Shown here piece by piece: positions 1-5,309 of a stretch of DNA of 5,309 bases. Each line of letters opens with the position of its first letter. Within the stretch, counting starts at the first letter, position 1. The notes under the pieces were generated by a model. The model was not told where the DNA came from. It saw nothing but the letters and a program-made list of their open reading frames with translations, and ran no database searches. Origin of the DNA: Acidimicrobiia bacterium (GTDB lineage: Bacteria > Actinomycetota > Acidimicrobiia > Spongiisociales > UBA5794); NCBI GenBank assembly GCA_029934555.1, contig JAOZMA010000116.1, positions 1 to 5,309 of the forward strand, in the 5' to 3' direction. Position numbers and translations under genes: made by a program.

Positions 1-491
1 AGCGGGTCGTGGATCCGAAGAGCGGCAGGGTTGACCACATCATGGGGATTCACTCGCTCAATCCGAGGTCGCTCGACGCTCACGACACGTTGTATCGATC
101 AGCGATGCGAGGGACCGCCACGCTGCGCAAGGTCGATCGAGAGCTGATCGCTCTCGTCGTGAGTTCCATCAATGAGTGCCACTACTGAGTGACCCACCAC
201 CGGCGCGGTCTGCGCCTTCTCCTCAAAGACGACGATCTACTCGCACGCATCGAGAACGACTGGTCGACGGCAGATCTCGACGATCGACGCACCGCCATGC
301 TCCGATTCGCCGACCTGCTCACCCGCACTCCGGGAGCGATGAACCCCGACGACGTCGAATCCCTCCGTGCTGCCGGTTTCACCGATCGGGATGTGCTCGA
401 TATCGTCGATGTAATCGCCTACTACGCATACGCGAACCGGATCGCCGACGGCCTCGGCATCACGCTCGAACCGTGGATCACCGATGATTGA
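1..491 (+). CDS. AhpD-like peroxidase-related selenoprotein (CMD/AhpD family), 5' partial, Sec encoded by TGA 186-188
   Basis: The first complete codon is at 3; 162 codons are visible, ending at TGA 489-491, and the N-terminus lies outside the window. The product resembles the uncharacterised peroxidase-related branch of the AhpD/carboxymuconolactone decarboxylase fold, which uses a thiol pair to reduce peroxides or disulfides, probably in the cytoplasm. Visible family blocks are VDHIMGIHSLNP (codons 33-65), RELIALVVSSINECHY (138-185), then the TGA, then VTHHRRGL. Counting from codon 3, Glu47, Cys59, the TGA (62) and His66 have the spacing of M. tuberculosis AhpD Glu118, Cys130, Cys133 and His137. 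The TGA therefore replaces the second active-site Cys, giving C-x-x-U. The downstream half (FADLLTRTPGAMNPDDVESLRAAGFTDRDVLDIV, then YYAYANRIADGLGI) is intact family sequence, which argues against decay. A GGTCT-loop hairpin follows the TGA. The gene overlaps the dipeptidase start by 8 nt. The alternative is a nonsense mutation or a TGC/TGT-to-TGA sequencing error. Confidence 0.85.
186..216 (+). promoter_or_regulatory. Bacterial SECIS element (Sec UGA plus downstream hairpin)
   Basis: The UGA at 186-188 is followed by 18 nt and then a hairpin: stem GGCGC (202-206) with GCGCC (212-216), all G-C or C-G pairs, and loop GGTCT (207-211). In E. coli fdhF, as I recall it, GGUCUG also begins exactly 18 nt after the UGA at the tip of the SECIS, where the loop G and U contact SelB. 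An optional lower helix, TGAG 186-189 with CTCA 222-225, could close a larger structure across an internal loop, but it is weak. Known bacterial SECIS elements sit within the coding sequence just 3' of the UGA, as here. The hairpin is seen directly; its function in SelB-dependent Sec insertion is inferred from position, loop and family context. Confidence 0.8.
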
Positions 492-1614
492 TCAAGCCGG
501 GCAGGCCGAGAGGATTCACGCCGACCTCCCTGTTGTCGACGGACACAACGACCTGCCGTGGGCGCTTCGTATCCGTGCAGAATCCGATCTCGACCGAGCC
601 GACCCGTGCGCGCCACTCGATGGATATCACACCGATGTGCCACGCCTGGCCGCAGGAGGCGTTGGGGCGCAGTTCTGGTCGGTCTTCGTGCCTGCGTGGG
701 ATCCGTCCCCGTTCCGAACGACCATCGAACAGATCGATCTGGTACTCAGGATGACGGATCGTTGCGACCACCTGACTCATGCCGACTCGGCCGCTGACGT
801 CGCCAACGCTCGGACCCGGGGTCTCACGGCGTCACTCATGGGTGCCGAGGGAGGTCACTCAATCGAGAACTCGCTCGTCGCGCTCCGCACGCTGCGCACA
901 CTTGGCGTCCGCTACATGACTCTCACCCATGCCGACACGATCGACTGGGCAGACTCGGCGACGGACGACGCCAGACACGGAGGCCTCACGAACTTCGGCG
1001 AAGAAGTTGTCCGCGAGATGAACCGTATCGGCATGATCGTCGACATCTCGCACGTCTCGGCCGACACGATGCGCCATGCCTTGTCGGTGAGTGACCGTCC
1101 GCTCATGGCGTCTCACTCGAGTGCGTTCGCTCTAGCGCCACATCCCAGAAACGTGCCGGACGACGTGCTCGAACTGGTGCGGGCCAACAACGGTGTCGTC
1201 ATGGTGAACTTCTATCCGCCGTTCGTGAGTCGAGCGGGAGCCCAGCAGGCAGCCGGCATGTTCGCCGTTCAACGAGACCTTAAGGACCGCCTCGGAGACG
1301 ACGCCGCGGTGGAAGCAGAGTTGGAACGGATGATCGAAGCGGACCCGTACCCGGAGGTCACCGTCGGCGACGTGGTAGACCACATCGAGTACGTCGCCGA
1401 GGTTGCCGGCGTCGATCACGTCGGTATCGGCTCCGACTTCGACGGCATCGAGGCCATACCCGTCGGCCTAGAAGACGTCTCCACCTACCCGGCGATAACG
1501 GTCGAGTTACTCGACCGTGGCTGGCAGGAGCCAGACATCAGGAAGGTCCTAGGCGAGAACGCGTTACGTGTCCTGGCGGCAAACGACGGATCAAGTACAT
1601 CAGTAGATCGGTAG
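484..1614 (+). CDS. Membrane/renal-type dipeptidase, peptidase family M19 (zinc dipeptidase)
   Basis: The 376-residue product has the usual length and the full metal site of M19 dipeptidases, which hydrolyse dipeptides, including some with D-residues or a dehydro group, using two zinc ions on a TIM-barrel fold. Visible ligands are His21 and Asp23 in VDGHNDLPW, the bridging Glu122 in GAEGGHS, His190 in IVDISHVS and His211 in MASHSSA. Arg222 in HPRN and the acidic pair in GIGSDFDG (318-320) match the substrate-binding and catalytic positions. No signal peptide, lipobox or C-terminal anchor is seen, so a cytoplasmic enzyme is likely, unlike the GPI-anchored mammalian form. The ATG at 484 is the only good start before the HxD motif. 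It overlaps the preceding selenoprotein gene by 8 nt and lacks a clear Shine-Dalgarno sequence, suggesting translational coupling. The C-terminal tail (SSTSVDR) and the TAG stop lie in an 8-bp tandem repeat. The true substrate cannot be told from sequence. Confidence 0.93.
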   Translation: MIDQAGQAERIHADLPVVDGHNDLPWALRIRAESDLDRADPCAPLDGYHTDVPRLAAGGVGAQFWSVFVPAWDPSPFRTTIEQIDLVLRMTDRCDHLTHADSAADVANARTRGLTASLMGAEGGHSIENSLVALRTLRTLGVRYMTLTHADTIDWADSATDDARHGGLTNFGEEVVREMNRIGMIVDISHVSADTMRHALSVSDRPLMASHSSAFALAPHPRNVPDDVLELVRANNGVVMVNFYPPFVSRAGAQQAAGMFAVQRDLKDRLGDDAAVEAELERMIEADPYPEVTVGDVVDHIEYVAEVAGVDHVGIGSDFDGIEAIPVGLEDVSTYPAITVELLDRGWQEPDIRKVLGENALRVLAANDGSSTSVDR

Positions 1615-1617
1615 ATC
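1594..1617 (+). repeat. Tandem 8-bp repeat, left array (three units), overlapping the dipeptidase stop
   Basis: Three adjacent octamers are visible: AGTACATC (1594-1601), AGTAGATC (1602-1609) and GGTAGATC (1610-1617), followed by a partial AGT. The last unit supplies the dipeptidase stop TAG (1612-1614), and the middle unit puts a TAG in a second frame. The array encodes the last few residues of the dipeptidase, beyond the conserved domain. A related array in opposite orientation ends acnA on the other side of the gap. Confidence 0.7.
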
Positions 1618-1688
1618 AGTCGCAGAGAATCAGCGGATGGGCAAGATGGACGCTCGTTCTTCCATGTCCTCCTGCGCAGCGGGGGGAC

Positions 1689-1706
1689 GCGAAGTGTCAG
1701 CTTCGC
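1689..1706. other. Stem-loop in the convergent intergenic core
   Basis: GCGAAG (1689-1694) pairs perfectly with CTTCGC (1701-1706) around a six-base loop, TGTCAG. It partly overlaps the long-range helix formed by 1680-1691 with 1783-1794, so the two folds compete. No T-tract follows on either strand, so it is not a canonical intrinsic terminator by itself. Confidence 0.5.
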
Positions 1707-1785
1707 AGGGGGGGCATTCACACGGCGAAACGCTGCCCCGGCTGGCGCGGGGAGCCCCCCTGCATCGTCGCTGGCGCTCCTCCGC

Positions 1786-1812
1786 GTCCCCCCGTCCTTC
1801 GGCCGGGGGGAC
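1786..1812. terminator. Strong GC hairpin, candidate bidirectional transcription terminator
   Basis: GTCCCCCCG (1786-1794) and CGGGGGGAC (1804-1812) form a perfect 9-bp stem with loop TCCTTCGGC. It is the strongest local hairpin in the gap between two convergent genes, where both transcripts must end. No run of T follows on either side. That is common for terminator-like hairpins in high-GC actinobacteria but leaves the assignment uncertain. The same C-tract arm can instead pair with 1680-1688, which is an identical copy of the right arm. Confidence 0.4.
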
Positions 1813-1851
1813 AGGTCAATGGCTCTCATGCCGGAGCGAGGACCCTATCCG

Positions 1852-1872
1852 CTGATCCTCCAAGTAGATCAG
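1852..1872. other. Stem-loop between the right inverted-repeat end and the right octamer array
   Basis: CTGATC (1852-1857) pairs with GATCAG (1867-1872) around a nine-base loop. Read from the minus strand it lies 24 to 44 nt after the acnA stop codon and could contribute to ending or stabilising the acnA transcript. It has no T-tract. It shares bases with the long inverted repeat (1844-1860), so the two structures are alternatives. Confidence 0.35.
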
Positions 1873-1876
1873 AGCT

Positions 1877-1900
1877 GCTCTACTGAGCTACTGCTCTACT
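1877..1900 (-). repeat. Tandem 8-bp repeat, right array (three units), overlapping the acnA stop
   Basis: On the minus strand three adjacent octamers read AGTAGAGC (1900-1893), AGTAGCTC (1892-1885) and AGTAGAGC (1884-1877). Each contains TAG (plus-strand CTA at 1896-1898, 1888-1890 and 1880-1882). Because the period is 8, the three TAGs fall in all three frames, and the first is the real acnA stop. The array is the same family as the one at the dipeptidase end, in inverted orientation. Confidence 0.7.
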
Positions 1901-4580
1901 CCGCAGCAGCCATGCTGCGAATCACCATATGCAGGATCCCACCATGGCGGAGGTAGTCGACTTCGATCGGGGTGTCGCAGCGAACCATGGCGGCGAACTC
2001 GATGATCGTCCCGTCGGCCTTCGCCGCCGTCACCTTCACGGTCTGGCGAGGGGTCAGGTTGTCGTCTACGTCGACTGAGAAGACCTCGGTTCCGTCGAGG
2101 CCGAGGCTGTCGGCGCTCTCCCCTTCGGGGAACGTCAACGGGATCACACCCATCATCACGAGGTTCGAACGGTGAATCCGTTCGAAGCTCTCAGCGATAA
2201 CGGCCTTCACGCCGAGAAGGAACGTGCCCTTGGCAGCCCAGTCGCGTGACGACCCCATGCCGTAATCCTTGCCGGCAAGCACGACGAGTGACACACCCTC
2301 AGACTGGTAATGCATCGAGGCGTCGTAGACCGGCTTGATCTCCCCGTCCAGGAAGTCGTGAGTCCAGCCACCTTCGGTGCCGGGGGCGATCTGGTTCCTG
2401 ACCCGTATGTTCGCGAACGTGCCCCGAGTCATGACGCGGTCGTTCCCCCGTCGCGAGCCGTAGCTGTTGAACATCGCCTGCTCGACCCCGTGGCTGACGA
2501 GGTAACGGCCGGCCGGCGTGTCTGGTGCGATGACACCGGCCGGTGAGATGTGATCGGTAGTCACCGAGTCGCCGAGTTTGAGCAGAACCCTGGCTCCGCC
2601 GATCGGCTCAACCGGTTTCGGATCCGGCGCGAGGTCAACGAAGAACGGCGGCTCTTGCACGTACGTCGAGTCGGGATCCCACGAGTAGATCGCTTCTGAG
2701 CCGGACTCGACATCCTGCCACTCCGCCGAACCGTCGAACACGGCGCCGTACTCGGTGATGAACTGTTCACGGTTCACCGACGCGGCTACGACGGCAGCGA
2801 CTTCTTCCTGGGTCGGCCACAGGTCGGCGAGATAGACGTCGTTGCCGTCGCGGCCGACACCGAGCGGTTCATTTACGAGGTCGATGTCGACCGTCCCCGC
2901 GATCGCATAGGCCACGACGAGGGGTGGTGACGCCAGGTAGTTGGCACGCACGAAGGGGCTGATACGACCCTCGAAGTTGCGGTTGCCGGACAGCACAGAG
3001 GTGACAACGAGGTTGGCTTCCTCAACACCCGCCGCGATGGGCACGGGGAGCGGTCCTGAGTTCCCGATGCAGGTGGTGCAACCGTACCCGACAAGCCAGA
3101 AGCCGAGGGCATCGAGATCGTCGAGGAGTCCGGCCTTGACGAGATAGTCGGTGACGACTTTCGATCCGGGAGCGAGCGATGTCTTCACCCACGGCTTGCG
3201 TTTGAGACCGCGCTCGTTCGCTTTGCGAGCAACGAGACCTGCGCCGATCATCACATCCGGGTTCGATGTGTTGGTGCACGATGTGATCGCTGCGATCACC
3301 ACGTCGCCGTCGCCGAGGTCGAAGGTCTGTCCCTCGTTGATCACGGTCGCGGTGACACCCGGGATCGATCCTTCGGGGCGCAGACCACCCTCGAGATCGC
3401 GGTGCCACTGGACCTTCATCGCGTCAAGTTGGATGCGATCTTGCGGTCGTGTCGGACCGGCAAGTGACGGGACGATGGTCCCGAGATCCAGTTCGAGGTT
3501 GGAGCTGTATTCGATGGTGCGGCTCTCGTCGCGCCACATGCCCTGCTCCTTGTAGTACTGCTCGACCGTGGCGATCACCGCTTCGTCGCGTCCGGAGAGC
3601 CGCATGTAGTCGAGCGTCCGATCATCGACGGGGAAGAAACCGACGGTGGCTCCGTACTCGGGCGCCATGTTGGCGATCGTCGCCCGATTCGCTACGGGCA
3701 TGTCGCCGAGGGCGGGCCCGTAGTACTCGATGAACTTCCCGACGACGCCGTGCTCGCGCAGCATCTGCGTGATCGTGAGGACGAGATCCGTGGCGGTCGC
3801 TCCATCCGGGAGCTTCCCGGTGAGACGGAAACCGACCACTTCGGGGAGCAGCATATAGATCGGCTGACCGACCATGACGGCCTCGGCTTCGATGCCACCG
3901 ACGCCCCATCCAACAACACCCAACCCGTTGATCATCGTCGTATGCGAGTCGGTGCCGACGAGCGAGTCCGGGTAAAGGACACCGTCGTTGTCCCATACGA
4001 CCTTGGCGAGATACTCGAGGTTCACTTGGTGAACGATTCCGGTGGCCGGCGGAACGACCCGGAAGTCGTTGAAGGCAGCCTGTCCCCACTTGAGGAACTC
4101 GTAGCGTTCCATGTTCCGTGTGAACTCCATCTCGGAGTTGATCTGCAGCGCATCGGGAGAGTTGAACGCATCGACCTGCACCGAGTGATCGACGACGAGG
4201 TCGGCAGGGACCTGCGGGTTGACCTTGGCGGCGGAGGCTTCGTCTCCGGTCATCCGAACCACCGCAGACCGCATCGCAGCGAGGTCGACGACGGCGGGAA
4301 CGCCGGTGAAGTCCTGGAGAACGACGCGGGCAGGCTTGTAGGCGATCTCCGCCTCCCCCACCTGCGTTGCAACATAGCGAGCCACTGCATGAACGTCCGC
4401 GTCGGTGACGACCCGTCCATCGTGATTCCTGAGCGCCGACTCGAGGAGAACCTTGATCGAATACGGCAGGGCATCGATGTCACCGAGACCGGTGAGGGCA
4501 TCGAGTCGATAGATCGTTCTTTCGCCGAGCGGTGTGTCGATCGTGCTCCGTGCTCCGAAAGGATCGTGGGTGTCGGTCAT
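1896..4580 (-). CDS. acnA: Aconitate hydratase A (AcnA/IRP1-type aconitase)
   Basis: This 894-residue enzyme isomerises citrate to isocitrate via cis-aconitate in the cytoplasmic TCA cycle and needs a [4Fe-4S] cluster. Cluster ligands are Cys435 in ITSCTNTSNP and Cys501 and Cys504 in GYGCTTCIGNSG, matching the spacing known in AcnA and IRP1. Other family blocks are YKPARVVLQDFTGVPAVVDLA (81-101), DHSVQVD (131-137), GTDSHTTMINGLGVVGWGVGG (209-229), the swivel-domain TTDHISPAG (674-682), SYGSRRGNDRVM (707-718) and the substrate-loop GKDYGMGSSRDWAAKG (770-785). Domains 1-3, the linker and the swivel domain are all present, and length is normal. The ATG at 4580 is preferred over a TTG five codons upstream because GAGG lies 7 nt before the ATG and the TTG would add only MRGRT. 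The stop falls in an 8-bp tandem repeat. The gene is convergent with the dipeptidase and divergent from the thioredoxin-like lipoprotein gene. Nothing looks truncated or foreign. Confidence 0.98.
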   Translation of the reverse strand: MTDTHDPFGARSTIDTPLGERTIYRLDALTGLGDIDALPYSIKVLLESALRNHDGRVVTDADVHAVARYVATQVGEAEIAYKPARVVLQDFTGVPAVVDLAAMRSAVVRMTGDEASAAKVNPQVPADLVVDHSVQVDAFNSPDALQINSEMEFTRNMERYEFLKWGQAAFNDFRVVPPATGIVHQVNLEYLAKVVWDNDGVLYPDSLVGTDSHTTMINGLGVVGWGVGGIEAEAVMVGQPIYMLLPEVVGFRLTGKLPDGATATDLVLTITQMLREHGVVGKFIEYYGPALGDMPVANRATIANMAPEYGATVGFFPVDDRTLDYMRLSGRDEAVIATVEQYYKEQGMWRDESRTIEYSSNLELDLGTIVPSLAGPTRPQDRIQLDAMKVQWHRDLEGGLRPEGSIPGVTATVINEGQTFDLGDGDVVIAAITSCTNTSNPDVMIGAGLVARKANERGLKRKPWVKTSLAPGSKVVTDYLVKAGLLDDLDALGFWLVGYGCTTCIGNSGPLPVPIAAGVEEANLVVTSVLSGNRNFEGRISPFVRANYLASPPLVVAYAIAGTVDIDLVNEPLGVGRDGNDVYLADLWPTQEEVAAVVAASVNREQFITEYGAVFDGSAEWQDVESGSEAIYSWDPDSTYVQEPPFFVDLAPDPKPVEPIGGARVLLKLGDSVTTDHISPAGVIAPDTPAGRYLVSHGVEQAMFNSYGSRRGNDRVMTRGTFANIRVRNQIAPGTEGGWTHDFLDGEIKPVYDASMHYQSEGVSLVVLAGKDYGMGSSRDWAAKGTFLLGVKAVIAESFERIHRSNLVMMGVIPLTFPEGESADSLGLDGTEVFSVDVDDNLTPRQTVKVTAAKADGTIIEFAAMVRCDTPIEVDYLRHGGILHMVIRSMAAAE

Positions 4581-4587
4581 GGTGCGG

Positions 4588-4591
4588 CCTC
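4588..4591 (-). promoter_or_regulatory. Ribosome binding site deciding the acnA start
   Basis: On the minus strand GAGG stands 7 nt before ATG 4580-4578, a good Shine-Dalgarno fit and spacing. An in-frame TTG at 4595 lies just upstream of and partly against this site, so it is an unlikely start. Confidence 0.65.
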
Positions 4592-4743
4592 GCAAACATC
4601 TCGCGGTCGTGGTCGTGTCGAATCAGGGACATGATATCCCCGCCGAAGACGTCCATCCTCCTGTCGCCGACCACTGCCCGGACACAGCGCCACAAGTGGT
4701 CCTGGTAGCGCTCTCCGAGCGGTCGATATCGGACTCCGCCGAT

Positions 4744-4749
4744 TATCTT
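4744..4749 (+). promoter_or_regulatory. Possible -10 element for a leaderless transcript of the TlpA-like gene
   Basis: TATCTT (4744-4749) matches 4 of 6 positions of the sigma-70-type -10 consensus and ends 6 nt before the ATG at 4756. Transcription would then begin at or next to the A of the start codon. No Shine-Dalgarno sequence precedes that ATG, which fits leaderless initiation, common in actinobacteria. No convincing -35 hexamer is present at 16-18 nt upstream. The rest of the divergent gap (4581-4755) shows only an 8-bp palindrome, CGATATCG (4724-4731), and a second GATATC at 4633-4638; neither can be assigned. Confidence 0.3.
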
Positions 4750-4755
4750 TCGACC

Positions 4756-5309
4756 ATGTTCACCTCGCCCACCTCCCACCGTCTCCGAACAGCTCTGCTC
4801 GCCCTCTTCGTCATCGTTTCGCTCGTCGGCGCGGCGTGCTCGAGTTCGAGTGCATCGTCTGATGATCTCCCCGATCTCGAGGACGTTCCGGGCGCCGAAG
4901 CATCGTCAGAAGGCGCAGACGCGGCACCCGACTTCACGATCATGACACTCGACGGAGCCGGATTCACCCTCTCCGAACATCTCGAAGACGACGGTCGCCC
5001 TGTCTTCCTCAACATGTGGGCATCGTGGTGCCCACCTTGTCGACAGGAGATGCCCGACATCGACGCAGCATCGGAGTCGCACGAAGACGTGAAGTTCGTC
5101 GGAATCGCCGTCAACGACGATCCTGTTGAAGCCGCCGGATTCGCCACATCGATCGACATCGGATACACGATCGGATTCGACGAACAGGGCGTGGTGGCGC
5201 AGGAATACAAGGTGGTCGGCCTCCCGGCCTCCTACATCATCTCATCCGACGGCGTCATCCTCGAGAAGATCTTCGGCTCAGTCACCGAAGACGACATCGA
5301 TGCAATGCT
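4756..5309 (+). CDS. TlpA/ResA-like thioredoxin-fold lipoprotein, 3' partial
   Basis: The 184 visible residues run off the right edge of the window. The N-terminus has a basic region (HRLR), a hydrophobic stretch (about residues 13-25) and a lipobox-like VGAAC with Cys28, followed by a Ser- and Asp-rich linker (29-57), so the mature protein should be a lipid-anchored extracytoplasmic protein. The thioredoxin domain begins near PDFTIMTLDG, with the redox motif WCPPC at 91-95 (Cys92 and Cys95) in FLNMWASWCPPCRQEMP, and the cis-proline at Pro157 in VVGLPASYII. This is the TlpA/ResA/AlkB-TSA-like layout of thiol-disulfide oxidoreductases that act outside the membrane, for example in cytochrome c maturation or as reductants for other envelope thiols. 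The ATG at 4756 has no Shine-Dalgarno site but follows a TATCTT sequence closely. The next gene, which might name the partner (such as a CcdA-like membrane protein), is outside the window. Confidence 0.92.
   Translation, partial: MFTSPTSHRLRTALLALFVIVSLVGAACSSSSASSDDLPDLEDVPGAEASSEGADAAPDFTIMTLDGAGFTLSEHLEDDGRPVFLNMWASWCPPCRQEMPDIDAASESHEDVKFVGIAVNDDPVEAAGFATSIDIGYTIGFDEQGVVAQEYKVVGLPASYIISSDGVILEKIFGSVTEDDIDAM

Larger units (their letters stand above)
1625..1860. repeat. Long inverted repeat enclosing a G/C-tract core (possible MITE-like element or structured bidirectional terminator)
   Basis: Bases 1625-1641 pair with 1844-1860: 15 Watson-Crick pairs, one G-T and one mismatch over 17 positions, including the perfect 10-mer ATCAGCGGAT (1629-1638) against ATCCGCTGAT (1847-1856). 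The enclosed core carries G-tracts at 1681-1686, 1708-1714, 1749-1752 and 1805-1810 and C-tracts at 1755-1760 and 1788-1793. CGGGGGGACGCG (1680-1691) is exactly complementary to 1783-1794, and CAGGGGGGGC (1706-1715) pairs with 1754-1762 with one bulged base. A 9-bp direct repeat, GTAGATCAG, flanks the whole (1611-1619 and 1864-1872), separated by 5 nt from the left and 3 nt from the right inverted repeat end. No convincing ORF lies inside. The sequence shows nested symmetry; whether it is a mobile element, an RNA structure or both is not settled. Confidence 0.6.

Noticed and set aside
189..491. A stand-alone 100-residue ORF starting at GTG 189
   Set aside because: It would begin immediately after the in-frame TGA and inside the AhpD active-site motif; the same frame upstream encodes the matching N-terminal half, so this is the C-terminal part of the selenoprotein.
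171..491. The AhpD-like gene as a pseudogene with a nonsense mutation
   Set aside because: The only interruption falls exactly on an active-site Cys codon, both flanks are intact and family-like, and a SECIS-type hairpin sits at the fdhF offset. A nonsense mutation or base error cannot be excluded without the genome but is less likely.
186..491. Genome-wide reassignment of TGA to an amino acid
   Set aside because: The same gene terminates at TGA 489-491, just past the natural family C-terminus and overlapping the next start, so TGA still works as a stop.
1681..1810. G-quadruplex from four plus-strand G-tracts
   Set aside because: Spacers between tracts are 21 to 52 nt, too long for a convincing quadruplex, and complementary C-tracts nearby favour duplex hairpins.
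1874..1890. tRNA D-arm-like string (minus strand AGCTCAGTAGAGC)
   Set aside because: The D-loop would have only four bases, and no acceptor stem, anticodon arm in register or T-arm surrounds it; the string is explained by the octamer repeat.
1594..1900. CRISPR array or integron attC site
   Set aside because: Repeats are 8 bp with no spacers, no cas genes are present, and no integrase core sites are seen.
3750..4634. Long plus-strand ORF (294 residues) opposite acnA
   Set aside because: It is antisense to the conserved N-terminal half of aconitase and arises from GC-rich third positions; its translation is Arg/Asp/Glu-rich without recognisable motifs.
4480..4779. Minus-strand ORF spanning the divergent gap and the acnA 5' end
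   Set aside because: It overlaps both acnA and the lipoprotein signal sequence, has no family features, and is best explained as an open-frame shadow.

Overview
The window is GC-rich bacterial DNA with strong G/C preference at third codon positions. The gene content (a long AcnA-type aconitase, a TlpA-like lipoprotein that appears leaderless, a soluble M19 dipeptidase) would suit a high-GC, possibly aquatic, actinobacterium such as an Acidimicrobiia relative. That placement is inference from style; no marker gene is present.

Layout. Positions 1-491 (+) hold the 3' part of an AhpD-like, peroxidase-related gene. Its frame is crossed by one in-frame TGA (186-188), exactly where the family has the second Cys of its C-x-x-C active site. 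A small hairpin with a GGTCT loop lies 18 nt after the TGA, as in the E. coli fdhF SECIS. The best reading is a selenoprotein (Cys-His-Tyr-Sec), not a pseudogene. Positions 484-1614 (+) encode an M19 (renal/membrane-type) dipeptidase whose ATG overlaps the end of the selenoprotein gene by 8 nt, so the two are very likely one operon and translationally coupled. Positions 4580-1896 (-) encode a complete AcnA aconitase. From 4756 to the right edge (+) runs a thioredoxin-fold lipoprotein, cut off by the window.

The convergent gap between dipeptidase and acnA is short but highly structured. Each gene ends inside a tandem 8-bp repeat of the form RGTASNNC (three units per side, in opposite orientation). 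Inside these arrays lies a 17-bp inverted repeat, and inside that a core of mutually complementary G- and C-tracts forming several competing hairpins. This could be a bidirectional terminator, a MITE-like insertion, or both.

How the genes fit together: the selenoprotein and the TlpA-like protein are both thiol/selenol redox enzymes (probably cytoplasmic peroxide handling and envelope disulfide chemistry respectively), aconitase is the oxidant-sensitive Fe-S enzyme of the TCA cycle, and the dipeptidase is a zinc hydrolase. Only the first two genes are physically linked as an operon. The window's strongest discovery signal is the selenocysteine codon, which standard gene calling would turn into a truncated 100-residue ORF starting at the GTG just after the TGA.
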